From Fictibacillus enclensis (lineage in GTDB: Bacteria > Bacillota > Bacilli > Bacillales > Fictibacillaceae), in assembly GCF_001457035.1 (NCBI RefSeq), contig NZ_KQ758617.1, positions 1,240,001 to 1,304,000 of the forward strand: 64,000 nucleotides of DNA. Reading direction: 5' to 3'. Position 1 is the first letter of the stretch; each line of letters begins with the position of its first letter. This document shows positions 9,644 through 18,297 of the stretch, one piece after another. Under the pieces are notes generated by a model. It was given only the letters and a program-made list of their open reading frames with translations. It ran no database searches and had not been told where the DNA came from. A program made the translations under genes and the position numbers.

Positions 9644-10682
9644 AGTACCCATTCGTAACCTGTTTTGTTTACTCAGTTATATGAATGAAATGCCTGAGTT
9701 AGTTGAGAGTATGAACGATGTGGATGAAGACTTGATTACGTATGACTTTATAGCCAAACAATTTTTAAATGAAGTCCACGACTTAAATCGTCGTGGACTT
9801 GTGAAGAATTATGTAGTCATGAAGGAATCTACCAGTTGTTTGGGTGGGCGATTGATGATGAATGATTCCATGCCTTATATTGTGGCAAGAAAGCCTATTG
9901 TGGTCTGCGAGAAAGATGATTACTCGGCGAATATTTTGCTGAACCAAGTGATGAAGTCGACATTAAAAACGATCTGTCTAAATCGGCACGTAAAAGAAGA
10001 AACAAGAAAATGCAGTTTCATGTATTTAGAATTATTGCCGGAAGTAGATACCCCATCACTAATGAAGGAAGTGTTCTCCAGAATCTTCTTTGGAAGACAC
10101 AATGTGCATTATAAACGCATGGTGCATATCGCTAGATTGTTGCACGAGTTAATGATGTTATCCCATAAACATGGAAACTGGAGTTTGTTCTCTGCTGAAA
10201 TAGATGAGAAATCTTTAAATCAGATTTTCGAGAAATTTTTGTTTCACTTTTATCGAATGGAGCAGCAAGATTATCTGGTTTCGTCAGAAGTCTTGCAGTG
10301 GCAGCTAGAGGGAAATCGATCGTTTTTGCCATCCATGAGGACAGATGTTTCATTAACACGAAAAGACGGAATCGAGAAACTTGTTATCGATGCGAAGTTT
10401 TACAAAAATGTGTTTCAAGAGAATTTTGGAAAGTCGTCATTCCATAGCCACAATATGTATCAACTATATACATACTTGATGCATCAGCCAAAAGAAATGA
10501 ACTTGAGAGGGATTTTGATTTATCCGTTTAATGGGATCGACGTAAATGATTGGTATCGATGGGATGATAGGATGACCATGGGAATGATGACCGTGAACTT
10601 GGATGATTCTTGGAAGGATATATACGGGAAGTTGATGAGTGTATTGAATAAAGATCTGTGTAGAAAGCACGGGTCTAAATAG
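9627..10682 (+). CDS. mcrC: McrC-like nuclease subunit
   Basis: 351 residues from the ATG at 9627, which has GAAGGAA seven bases upstream and overlaps the end of mcrB by 17 bp. The C-terminal half holds the PD-(D/E)XK signature of McrC: MRTDVSL (Asp near 239) and VIDAKFY (Asp-Ala-Lys near 255-257). The N-terminal half is the McrB-contacting beta-barrel and helical region of the family. McrC stimulates McrB GTP hydrolysis and cuts between modified sites after translocation. The pair looks intact and forms one transcription unit. Confidence 0.88.
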   Translation: MDNLFKVPIRNLFCLLSYMNEMPELVESMNDVDEDLITYDFIAKQFLNEVHDLNRRGLVKNYVVMKESTSCLGGRLMMNDSMPYIVARKPIVVCEKDDYSANILLNQVMKSTLKTICLNRHVKEETRKCSFMYLELLPEVDTPSLMKEVFSRIFFGRHNVHYKRMVHIARLLHELMMLSHKHGNWSLFSAEIDEKSLNQIFEKFLFHFYRMEQQDYLVSSEVLQWQLEGNRSFLPSMRTDVSLTRKDGIEKLVIDAKFYKNVFQENFGKSSFHSHNMYQLYTYLMHQPKEMNLRGILIYPFNGIDVNDWYRWDDRMTMGMMTVNLDDSWKDIYGKLMSVLNKDLCRKHGSK

Positions 10683-11012
10683 GCTCGCGAGAACCTGCTT
10701 AGGATTTAAATGTAACAAATAGGTTAGTTGATGATGGTAAATATTTAACGTTCACTCATAATGGGTCGGGCGTTTTTTTTATCTGAAATGCGTTACTTAA
10801 CCTTTTGTAGTCATCTTACTGCTGTAGCTACCATATCAAAAATTTGCCGATCAGTTAGATATTCCTTTTTCTTGGTTTTTAGAAGAAGACAATCAGCAAC
10901 ATTTGGTTTTGTTACCCTCATAAAGCTGTTAAAGCTGATGTTAAAATCCCCAATATACCCGGAATAAAATTCCCCATCTAAAATAAAACCATAGGTTTGA
11001 GAGGAGCCATGG
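10683..11012. other. Intergenic region between mcrC and IS21 remnant
   Basis: No supported gene. A minus-strand frame that ends at 10811 has a protein-like stretch (for example GEFYSGYIGDFNISFN) but it runs into the istA remnant on the opposite strand, and I cannot assign it. The left inverted repeat expected for the IS21 copy is not visible here. Confidence 0.4.
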
Positions 11013-11551
11013 TTGATGATAAGTAGATGGGATTTATTTATGATCAAAGATATATACAACAAAGGAATGAGCATATCAGACATCTCAAGGGAGCTACAGA
11101 TGGATCGGAAAACAATTCGAAAACACATCCACTCTGCAACTGCTCCTTCGAAGCAGAGCCGAAAGAAAAAAAGCAAGCTTGATTCTTATAAAAAATACTT
11201 ACATAGGCGTATGATGGAAGACCATGTTTTTAATGGAAAGCGTTTGCTGGATGAAATTAGCCAACTGGGCTATCAAGGAGGAAAAACCATCCTGAAAGAT
11301 TACTTGAAGCCTTTTTGGGACATGCGAGAAAAAAATACACCATCAGATTTGAAACTCTGCCAGGAGAACAGATGCAGGTGGACTGGAAAGAGATTGGAAC
11401 CGTAATATTAAACGGAGAAAAAGTGAAGATATCCATGTTTGTGGCCATACTAGGCCACTCAAGGATGAAGTATGTAGAGTTCACCCTATCCCAAGATCAG
11501 GAGCACGTGCTTCAGTGCTTAGTCCATAGTTTTATCAAAGCAGACATTTAG
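11013..11551 (+). pseudogene. IS21-family istA transposase, frameshifted and 3'-truncated
   Basis: The first frame (11013 to about 11315) carries the istA N-terminal helix-turn-helix (ISDISRELQMDRKTIRKH). The second frame (from about 11315) carries the start of the rve integrase core, TLPGEQMQVDW. The two join by a one-base shift at the run of five T at 11312-11316. The frame stops at 11551, long before the end of a normal istA (about 400-500 residues), and no istB follows. This copy cannot transpose by itself. Confidence 0.85.
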
Positions 11552-11606
11552 ACTACGCGAAAAACAAAAAGCCGGTATTAAACCGGAAATAAACTAAACA
11601 CTAGGG

Positions 11607-11652
11607 AATTTTCGACCGCTGAAATTAAGGAAAATTAGACCGCTGTTGACAA
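11607..11652. mobile_element. Right end (terminal repeats) of the deleted IS21 copy
   Basis: Two related units, one containing TTTTCGACCGCTGAAATTAA and one containing AATTAGACCGCTGTTGACA, lie about 60 bp after the broken istA. Their reverse complement starts TGTCAACAGCGGTC, which resembles the multi-repeat ends of IS21 elements. The missing 3' part of istA and all of istB would lie between 11551 and here, so the element has an internal deletion. Confidence 0.5.
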
Positions 11653-11697
11653 TACTTTTGAGTAACCTTTTTTGACAGTTATTAATTAGGACAAACT

Positions 11698-11739
11698 GAA
11701 CCGTCTGGAAAAGTACACTTTTACATACGGTTCTTTTTT
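11698..11739 (+). terminator. Rho-independent terminator
   Basis: GAACCGT and ACGGTTC arms pair around a loop, followed by six T. It lies downstream of the IS21 right end and belongs to no visible intact gene, so it may be the 3' end of a lost one. Confidence 0.5.
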
Positions 11740-12068
11740 GTTCCAAATCTGCTTTTTTATGCGTTCGTTAAGTTAGAAAATTATTTACAAACGTACGCGG
11801 TTTTCCATCCATTTTAACGAACGATTTTGATAAAATATAAAAGATGCTGCATGAGTAGAATGACATTACCAAAATTTAGAGGTTGACATTGTGGTGTTGG
11901 ATATGCTGTTATTCGACACCACCCAACCTAAGGATTGCTTGGGGGCATATATAGCCAATTGGTTTTGTAGTCGGGTATATCATTAGACTGCTATAATAGA
12001 GAAAGATTGCTAGAGGTAATGAATAGTACCGACACAATACAAAGAATTTATATCATGGGGGATACAAA
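11740..12068. other. AT-rich intergenic region before the hsd remnant
   Basis: No gene seen. It probably contains the old promoter of the type I restriction locus, but I cannot pick a convincing promoter. Confidence 0.4.
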
Positions 12069-12203
12069 GTGATTACATCAGAAGAAATTAAACGTAGATT
12101 ATGGGACGGAGCTAACGAACTGCGTGGTTCAATGGACGCCAGCCGTTATAAAGATTACATGCTTGGATTAATGTTCTATAAGTTTTTGAGTGATAAAAAT
12201 TAA
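12069..12203 (+). pseudogene. hsdM N-terminal fragment (type I methyltransferase subunit)
   Basis: A GTG start behind GGGGG is followed by 44 codons with SEEIKRRLWDGANELRGS and YMLGLMFYKFLSDK, the hallmark N-terminus of type I HsdM proteins. The frame stops at 12201. Everything else of hsdM (about 470 residues, including the catalytic NPPY/F region) is missing. The sequence runs directly into an hsdR tail, so a deletion removed most of the locus. Confidence 0.8.
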
Positions 12204-12774
12204 AAACTTAACCTGGCAGCCCGGCACTCCTCCCCTGCCGGCACCTGTTAATATTCTTGTCGGTAAAACGAAATTAGCTGGCACACAAGTAATCGATGCG
12301 GATTATATTCTTGGTTTAATCGATTCAAAAATCACATCATCAAATGGCGTGCAAACAGTAGATAGTGAAACACTCCGTATCATCTATCAACAAATTCAAG
12401 AATTAAGTAATATGGGGGATAATGAACAAGCCCAATTGTTAAAAGAGTTTGTCGATACTGAGTTGGTACCAGGAAATTTATCTAGTGGTATGAATTTTGA
12501 TGAGGCATTTGAAATATGGAAAGCAAAGCAAATGCAAAAAGCAGTGAATGATTTCTCTTCGGAGTGGGGACTAGATAGCAAGCTGCTTGAAAAATCAGTG
12601 AGTTCATATTCCACTTCACTGCCAGATGCTGTACCCTACATCAATGAACTCATTAGTAGTATTGATTTTGAAAAAGCAAAAAATCAAACGGCTGGAAATA
12701 GGTTAAGACATATAATGATATTAACTGAAAAACTTCCGAATTTGATTGCTGAGGTAAGGCAAAGATATAATTAA
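12190..12774 (+). pseudogene. hsdR C-terminal fragment (type I restriction subunit), helicase and nuclease lost
   Basis: 194 codons matching the pattern of the helical C-terminal domain of type I HsdR. Recognisable stretches are ILVGKTKLAGTQVID, MGDNEQAQLLKEFVD, FEIWKAKQM and a final LPNLIAEVRQRYN. Family members are about 1000 residues and carry a nuclease and a DEAD helicase first; here both are missing. The frame begins in another phase inside the hsdM fragment, and the junction lies near 12200. No function is expected beyond a relic, although the open frame is long enough to be translated. Confidence 0.65.
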
Positions 12775-12800
12775 ATGATTGAAAAATTTTAATATTGCCT

Positions 12801-12826
12801 GTATCAAAACCCCTCGTTTTTGATAC
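12801..12826. terminator. Hairpin downstream of the hsd remnant
   Basis: GTATCAAAA and TTTTGATAC pair perfectly around a short C-rich loop, between the hsdR tail and the convergent TOPRIM gene. Confidence 0.4.
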
Positions 12827-12833
12827 ACAAAAA

Positions 12834-12854
12834 CGCTTACCAAGATGGTAAGCG
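12834..12854 (-). terminator. Terminator of the AAA-TOPRIM operon
   Basis: CGCTTACCA and TGGTAAGCG form a nine-base-pair stem with a three-base loop. On the minus strand it is followed by a T-rich run, 16 bp after the TOPRIM stop. Confidence 0.7.
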
Positions 12855-12870
12855 AATATCTAGATATTAT

Positions 12871-13602
12871 TTATATCTGTTCAAATAAGTTAAAGCCCTC
12901 TTGAAATTCATTATATTGTTCCCATGGAACTGATCTAAGGAATGAGTCAATCAATGTAAAAACTCTTTCTGGATACATTATTGATAGCACAGTGGCAAAT
13001 TCAGCTTTAAGTTTTTGCCGATTATTATGTAAGTATCTTTCAGAAACGGTAGACTGAATAAATCTTTTTACCGCTTTAATTAATTGTTCATTTTCAGCAT
13101 CCCCAGAAAGAACTTGTAGTAAAAAACTTTCCATTGCACCTGGTCCTTCAAAAGGAACAACTAGGCACGCTAAATCAACTTGTTGGTGCATTTCATATAA
13201 ATCATTAAATTCGACTGTAATCCACTGCCTATTAATTAAACTAATTTCCGACCTAAAAGAGAATAGTTCATTTAGTTCATTTATTTTTTCTTCTTCTTCA
13301 TCATTATCTTTATCTGCTAAGATAGCAATTTTACTAAAGAATTGACTCTTGTTACCCAGTTTGTTTAATTCTTCTATAGATTCTATTGCATATTTAAAAT
13401 TACTTTTTCCGCCAACACCCCAAATAGCAAGGAAATTATCTCCTTTTTTATACCAATTAGCTTCTTCATTCTCTGAATTTTGAACAGGAATCTTAACAGG
13501 AATTTTAGAGCCTTTAATATACTCCCATTGTTGTGTTTTTAAAAGATAATATGATAAAAATATGGCATCGGTTCTGCCTTCACATACAATTATACTTAGC
13601 AT
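12871..13602 (-). CDS. TOPRIM-domain protein (DUF3226/DUF4435-like), partner of the AAA ATPase
   Basis: 243 residues. The TOPRIM signature is visible: Glu8 in VCEGRTD and the acidic pair in LADKDND (Asp97, Asp99), which in this fold bind metal for nucleic-acid cleavage. The rest is helical. The start lies 2 bp after the stop of the AAA ATPase gene, so the two are co-translated. ATPase plus separate TOPRIM protein is the arrangement of PARIS (AriA/AriB) and of split OLD-like systems. A conserved-hypothetical DUF3226 label is also possible. The pair is probably an anti-phage module; that is inference from family and context. Confidence 0.7.
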   Translation of the reverse strand: MLSIIVCEGRTDAIFLSYYLLKTQQWEYIKGSKIPVKIPVQNSENEEANWYKKGDNFLAIWGVGGKSNFKYAIESIEELNKLGNKSQFFSKIAILADKDNDEEEEKINELNELFSFRSEISLINRQWITVEFNDLYEMHQQVDLACLVVPFEGPGAMESFLLQVLSGDAENEQLIKAVKRFIQSTVSERYLHNNRQKLKAEFATVLSIMYPERVFTLIDSFLRSVPWEQYNEFQEGFNLFEQI

Positions 13603-13604
13603 CT

Positions 13605-14732
13605 TTATCGTAACTCCAACTGATATTTTTCTCTTGTTTTATAGGCTTCTCGTCCTGTAAGAACTCTTGAATGTACTTCATTAGTGATAGGATCGCTCTT
13701 AAGTGTAATAATTCGAACGATATCCTGCTCATCTTCGGGTTGATTTTCATAAATTGCATGTAGTAAATTATCAACAAATTCGATACTATGAGAGGTCATA
13801 AATAACTGGTTATTGAATTTCTTAGCATACTTATAAAGATTTCGAGATAAATCGGTTTGAGCTGAAGGATGAAAAGTTGCATCAACTTCTTCTAAGCAGT
13901 GAATTGCATTTTGGTATAAGATTAAACCACCTAAAATATTATACCAACGTTGAACGCCATCACCAAAATTATACATTGGTAAAAGTTGATTATCCCTTAT
14001 TTTAAAAGAAACAGGAGACGGGGTTCCATCTGGAAATGGAATAGAATCGATATCCTGAATATCGGGAAACGTTTTTTGTAACTCACTGATAAATTCTTCC
14101 ATTATCCTTTCACGTTTAAGGAAAGAATAAATTTTTGTATTTTCTTGTTGTTCACGATGGGTAAGAATATCTACAAATCTTCCTAATTGAAAAGGTCCTT
14201 TTTGAAGGTCAGGAGATACGGGAGGAAAACCTATCTCTGTTCTTAGAACCGACTTGTTATTTTCCTTTATTCTCCACTTGCCTACAGGAGTAATATTTAT
14301 TGGTGGTTGACCAGGAATATTCATTGCGTTCAGGTTATTTTCCATTTGTATGTTACCAAAACTACCCATAAGTGTTGGTTTAAAATCTGCAAATATTCCA
14401 TAGGGTTCTAACGTATGCTCAAATGTATGTTTTCTCCCAGTATCGAGGGTTGCAGAAAAAGAAAAAGTAAATGGTTTTATATTCTGGTTATGTTGAGCTC
14501 CAAGTAATCTTTCTATAAAGTCGTATGTACCATTTACATTAGCGGATCTTCGTAAGAGTCCATTAGCTAATAAAGCAGTTATATTTTTACCAGCAACAAA
14601 TGAGAATATTGCTTCCAAAATAGTCGACTTACCAGCGTTATTACTTCCAAGAAAAAGGTTAATATGACCTAGGTCATCAAATTTTACATGGTTATAACGT
14701 TTAAATCCATTAATTTCAAAAGATTTAAGCAT
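13605..14732 (-). CDS. AAA (ABC/SMC-type, AAA_21) ATPase of a two-gene TOPRIM system
   Basis: 375 residues. Walker A is GSNNAGKS (29-36), the signature-like region is YNFGDGVQRW, Walker B is CLEEVDATFHPS and the switch histidine lies in MTSHS near the C-terminus. The short coiled insert between the two halves is typical of OLD/RecF-like ATPases in defence genes. ATG follows GAGGTG by 5 bases. The family senses or bridges DNA or protein ligands; the nearby TOPRIM protein is the likely effector. Both are oriented against the surrounding restriction genes and have their own terminator. Confidence 0.8.
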   Translation of the reverse strand: MLKSFEINGFKRYNHVKFDDLGHINLFLGSNNAGKSTILEAIFSFVAGKNITALLANGLLRRSANVNGTYDFIERLLGAQHNQNIKPFTFSFSATLDTGRKHTFEHTLEPYGIFADFKPTLMGSFGNIQMENNLNAMNIPGQPPINITPVGKWRIKENNKSVLRTEIGFPPVSPDLQKGPFQLGRFVDILTHREQQENTKIYSFLKRERIMEEFISELQKTFPDIQDIDSIPFPDGTPSPVSFKIRDNQLLPMYNFGDGVQRWYNILGGLILYQNAIHCLEEVDATFHPSAQTDLSRNLYKYAKKFNNQLFMTSHSIEFVDNLLHAIYENQPEDEQDIVRIITLKSDPITNEVHSRVLTGREAYKTREKYQLELR

Positions 14733-14832
14733 GTGTCCACCTCACTTATTTATTTACTAATATTCTTTCTTGACAATTGTACTTTTAGTTTATCAGAGAA
14801 ACGTTAAATTAAGGAATATTTAAAAAAAAAAA

Positions 14833-15389
14833 TTCTCGGGTGATTGGATTGCTCAGCAAACACCAACTGATAGAATAGAAAACATGAACCGAATCATAAA
14901 AGCAATTGACTCCGCTCAGAACGAAGATATGGTACTATCCAATAATCAGCTCTTTTCAGTATATAATAAAATGTTGTTAATGATGTTGAATAACGATGTG
15001 TATGGCCGTCGATTCGCGCGATATGTATTACTTAAATATGAATACTTTGTCAGTGATCATACAGTCCATTTATCTGATTACAAAAATATAAGTGTCGAGC
15101 ACACGTTCTACCCCAAAATCCAGCTCATGGAAGTGAATGGCTAAGCGTTTTTACCAACCAAGAACGTGTAATTTGGACTAATAGGTTAGCCAACTTGGTA
15201 TTAATCAGACAAAAGAAAAAATTCAAGTCTTAGTAACCTCGACTTTGAAGATTGGAAAGATACCTAAAAAGCAGAATCGACATTTTCACTGGAAGCAAAA
15301 TATTTATTCATCAACATTCAGAATGGAATGCACAAATCTTAGAAAGCCGTCAGCAAGAAATGATTCGTTCTTTAATAATACAACCATAA
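14833..15389 (+). pseudogene. DUF262/DUF1524 (GmrSD-like) protein, C-terminal remnant with several frameshifts
   Basis: Successive frames give the C-terminal signature of DUF262-DUF1524 proteins: DWIAQQTPTDRIENMNRII, then YGRRFARYVLLKYEY and NISVEHTF (the family has an EHI.PQ nuclease motif here), then after a shift WTNRLANLVLI, then SSLSNLDFEDWKDT, then SEWNAQILESRQQEMIRSL. At least three frameshifts separate these pieces and the ParB-like DUF262 half is missing. Related proteins (GmrSD, BrxU) attack modified phage DNA, so this is a dead type IV restriction gene. The 5' border is an A-rich run. Confidence 0.75.
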
Positions 15390-15597
15390 AGGAAAATGTG
15401 GGGACTATTGGGGATATACTGGGGACACAAAATAACAAACTGTCCCGAGTGTGTCCAATCATAACCGAAACTCAAATAAACATATCCTAATAATTCAAGG
15501 TTTACAGATCCAATTTGTTACAATCAAAAGTTGAATTTCATCTTGACAGAGTAGGGAGTTTCATATTAAAATCCGATAAAATTGAACTAGAATATTG
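15390..15597. other. Intergenic stretch without a recognised gene
   Basis: AT-rich sequence with scattered GGGGAC motifs. An open frame crosses it but shows no protein-like pattern. Confidence 0.4.
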
Positions 15598-15724
15598 GAC
15601 CAAAATCTCGACCAAAATAAGACCAAAATAATTTTAAAAGATTAGAAATATCTTGAAAAGCAATAAATTAAAAAAGCTGATATAACAGCATTTTAGACAT
15701 ATTTTGAAAAGAAAAAAAGGGGAG
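15598..15724. repeat. Dispersed repeat R1, copy 1 (integrase 3'-end/att-like)
   Basis: About 127 bp starting with GACCAAAATCTCGACCAAAA. A related copy, with several differences, starts at 18298, exactly 2700 bp away in the same orientation. The tandem GACCAAA units resemble the tails of tyrosine recombinase genes and their att regions in Bacillus phages, but no integrase body is present. The two copies bracket the dbpA-like and GAF genes. Confidence 0.55.
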
Positions 15725-15795
15725 GAACCTTCAATTCAATGGTAAACCCACCTTATATCGCAGCTTGGACCTCCTTATTAGACATTATCTAACGC

Positions 15796-15882
15796 AACTC
15801 ACGAAAAGACTTCAGAAGAGCATTGAATGTGGTGATGGCCCTTTTGTTGGTGTATAGTGCGGTTTCGGTGGTTGTGGAATAA
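15796..15882 (+). pseudogene. LysE-family transporter, 3' remnant
   Basis: An open frame of 28 codons ends at TAA 15880 and reads FRRALNVVMALLLVYSAVSV near its end, the last membrane helix pattern of LysE/RhtB amino-acid exporters. No start or upstream body is present; the preceding sequence is a different repeat. Confidence 0.45.
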
Positions 15883-15893
15883 GATATCAATGA

Positions 15894-15911
15894 TTTAAAC
15901 GATCGTTTAAA
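15894..15911. repeat. 18 bp perfect palindrome
   Basis: TTTAAACGATCGTTTAAA lies between the LysE remnant and the next terminator. It could be an operator or part of an extended stem. No adjacent intact promoter is obvious. Confidence 0.4.
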
Positions 15912-15939
15912 GAGGCTGGTCCTTAGGTCAGGTCTCTTT
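15909..15939 (+). terminator. Terminator after the LysE remnant
   Basis: AAAGAG and CTCTTT arms with an inner CTG/CAG pair and a T/C-rich tail. It probably terminated the lost transporter gene. Confidence 0.45.
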
Positions 15940-15967
15940 CTTCATATAATCTGGATCAATAGAAAAA

Positions 15968-16003
15968 AAGAGCACTGGCTGAGAAAAATGCAGCCGTGCT
16001 CTT
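15968..16003 (-). terminator. Terminator of the dbpA-like gene
   Basis: AAGAGCAC-T-GGCTG pairs with CAGCC-GTGCTCTT; on the minus strand it is followed by a run of T. It lies about 20 bp after the helicase stop. Confidence 0.75.
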
Positions 16004-16023
16004 TTACTTATCAGAAGGATTAT

Positions 16024-17469
16024 TTACTTTTTCGCCTTGCTGACTTTCAGTTTCTTGCCTTTAACTGTGGTATTTTCCATGGCTTGCAGGACAAGTGAGC
16101 CTTTTCCGTTAAGAATATCAACATAGGACCAATTCTCCTGGATGGTGATAATGCCGATATCATCTGCTGAGACTCCAGGGATTTTTGCGATGGTTCCAAC
16201 GAAATCGACCGCTCGGATCTTCTTATTTTTTCCGCCGCTGAATTGGAGTTTCGTAATATCCTGGTTGATTCGGGCCGTTTTATTATTTCTCACGACTCGG
16301 CGCCCGCTGAGCTTTTCTTCAAAAGCCCGCTGCATTTTAGCCACTTCTTGTTTTGTCGGTGCTTCCGCTTCATCGATCTCAAAGCTGATGTATCTTTCGA
16401 TGGCTCTAAGATATTTTCCTTCATAAGGCAATGCAAACGTAATGGCTCTTCCTTTTTTGCCGGCCCGGCCAGTTCTTCCTGTACGGTGGACATAGCTCTC
16501 TTTTTCCATAGGAACGTCATAGTTGATAACGAGGGTTACATTATCAATATCAATTCCTCTCGCAGCCACATCCGTGGCGACAAGGTAACGGAAATTCCCG
16601 ATCTTGAATCCGTCCATCACTGCGAATCGATCTTCTTGTTCCAACCCTCCATGAAGCTTTTCAACAGAATACTGAGAGGCTTCGAGCTCAGCAAACACGG
16701 TATCGACGTGCTCTTTCGTATTGCAGAAAATGATGCAGCTGTCTGGGTTTTCAACGACCGTCACGTCTTTCAGGAGAGCAAGCTTCACCTCTTCCTGAAC
16801 GTTGATTAAAGAATGCTTGATCGTATCTGTCGTCATCCCGGCAGAAGCTATTTCGATTTTTGCTGGATCCTTCATATATTGATGGCAGAGATTTTCAATA
16901 TCTTTTGGCAATGTCGCAGAAAAGACCATGGTTACTCTGTTTGATGGAAGTTGTTTAATAATCTTTTTGACTTCATCAATAAAGCCCATGTTCAGCATTT
17001 CATCTGCTTCATCAATGATCAGGTACTTGATTTGGTCTAAGACGAGGGTTTCACGTCCGATATGGTCCATGACGCGTCCCGGTGTACCGACGACAACATG
17101 CGTTTTTTGTTTCAATTCTTCTTTTTGTTTCGCAAAAGGCTCTTTACCATATACAGCAACAGCTTTAATCCGCTTGAACCTTCCAATGTTGGTAAGGTCT
17201 TCACGAACTTGAACAGCGAGCTCGCGCGTGGGAGTAAGGATCAATGCTTGTGGCCGTTTTTCTTCCCATTCCAGCATTTCGCATACCGGAATACCAAAGG
17301 CTGCTGTTTTTCCGCTGCCTGTTTGGGATTTTACGACGAGATCTTGCTTTTCCAGAGCTAATGGTATGACTTCAGTCTGAACCTCAGTCGGAGTTTCATA
17401 TTTCAACACTGTAAGTGCTCGTTTTATTTCATCGCTTATACGATAATCGTTAAAACTTCTATTATTCAT
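16024..17469 (-). CDS. dbpA: DEAD-box ATP-dependent RNA helicase DbpA (YxiN-like)
   Basis: 481 residues from the ATG at 17469 (MNNRSFNDY), preceded by GAGG; the open frame extends upstream but without support. Motif I is SQTGSGKT, motif Ia PTRELAVQ, the DEAD box is in [10 protein letters not shown], motif III SAT and motif [10 protein letters not shown]. The last 75 residues form the DbpA RNA-binding domain, which in B. subtilis YxiN (479 residues) binds hairpin 92 of 23S rRNA. The protein acts in large-subunit ribosome assembly. It stands alone on its strand, in a region bracketed by repeat R1. Confidence 0.9.
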   Translation of the reverse strand: MNNRSFNDYRISDEIKRALTVLKYETPTEVQTEVIPLALEKQDLVVKSQTGSGKTAAFGIPVCEMLEWEEKRPQALILTPTRELAVQVREDLTNIGRFKRIKAVAVYGKEPFAKQKEELKQKTHVVVGTPGRVMDHIGRETLVLDQIKYLIIDEADEMLNMGFIDEVKKIIKQLPSNRVTMVFSATLPKDIENLCHQYMKDPAKIEIASAGMTTDTIKHSLINVQEEVKLALLKDVTVVENPDSCIIFCNTKEHVDTVFAELEASQYSVEKLHGGLEQEDRFAVMDGFKIGNFRYLVATDVAARGIDIDNVTLVINYDVPMEKESYVHRTGRTGRAGKKGRAITFALPYEGKYLRAIERYISFEIDEAEAPTKQEVAKMQRAFEEKLSGRRVVRNNKTARINQDITKLQFSGGKNKKIRAVDFVGTIAKIPGVSADDIGIITIQENWSYVDILNGKGSLVLQAMENTTVKGKKLKVSKAKK

Positions 17470-17662
17470 GTAGGAACCTCGATTTTTTATATTATCCAGA
17501 TTCAGCATAACCTGAATAGTGCTCATTATACTTGAAATGATGGACAATCGGGTTTAATTTTAAACGATTTTTTAAAGGAACCCTTCCGTATGATCGTAGG
17601 TGATAGGTAAACAATCATATAATGAGGGTAAGGTCAAGCTGTTTTGAGGTAATGTAGTGGCA

Positions 17663-18235
17663 ATGAACAGTAAGAAAACCATCCCCGTTTTTTATTCATT
17701 GAGGTCTCTTTCTTCAAAATTGTTTGCATTAATTAGTGACCAGCTAAATGTGAACACAGCGTATGTTACCAGAAGAGGGGAAACAGCGATGCCTGTTCTC
17801 AGTTCTTTTAACAAAGAAGAAGAGATTATACCCGAAGGATACAGTGTGGAATATGGAGGCACATACTGCCGTTTAATCATCATGAACGAAGGCGATGTGA
17901 TGCATACTTCCAACTTGATGACTCAAGCCGTAACAAAAGAGTTAGAAGTAACCGGCCAATTAAATATTAAAGGATTTCTTGGGGTAACATTAAAAGATTT
18001 GAAAGGGAATGTCTTTGGAACGTTATGTGTGATAGACAGAGAGGAAAGGAAGTTTTCAGAAGCGGATGTTGCCTATTTAAAGTCCATGGCCGACATTTTG
18101 TCTTATGTGATCGAGCTCGATGAGACAAAGTATAATATGAGCTTTTTGAGCGTACCGATTATTCCTATCAAGAACGGTATATCGATTCTTACTTTACAAG
18201 GGATTGTAGATGAAGACCGGCCTCGAGTCTCATAA
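17663..18235 (+). CDS. GAF domain protein with truncated STAS domain
   Basis: 190 residues from the ATG at 17663 (GTG at 17657 possible). Residues about 15-150 form a GAF sensory domain (FGTLCVIDREERKF is a typical end). Then SVPIIPIKNGISILTLQG starts a STAS domain, which breaks off about 20 residues in, before the site where stressosome STAS domains are phosphorylated. GAF-STAS proteins normally have about 280 residues, so this looks 3'-truncated; the copy of repeat R1 about 60 bp further suggests that an insertion or deletion cut it. Function as a signalling protein is doubtful. Confidence 0.65.
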   Translation: MNSKKTIPVFYSLRSLSSKLFALISDQLNVNTAYVTRRGETAMPVLSSFNKEEEIIPEGYSVEYGGTYCRLIIMNEGDVMHTSNLMTQAVTKELEVTGQLNIKGFLGVTLKDLKGNVFGTLCVIDREERKFSEADVAYLKSMADILSYVIELDETKYNMSFLSVPIIPIKNGISILTLQGIVDEDRPRVS

Positions 18236-18297
18236 AGCATAAGTATAGTTATTCTCGATAATTACCTTTCTTGAACAATCAATAAGGTAGAATGATT

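Noticed and set aside
10811-11000. Minus-strand frame with protein-like text ending VATAVR
   Set aside because: Could be a real fragment, but it has no start, no recognised family, and overlaps the istA remnant; not enough to call.
11312-11342. Programmed frameshift in istA at T or A runs
   Set aside because: IS21 istA is not known to use frameshifting, and the gene is also truncated and lacks istB, so decay explains it.
16142-17361. Several plus-strand frames over the dbpA-like gene
   Set aside because: They are shadows of the helicase gene with no independent support.
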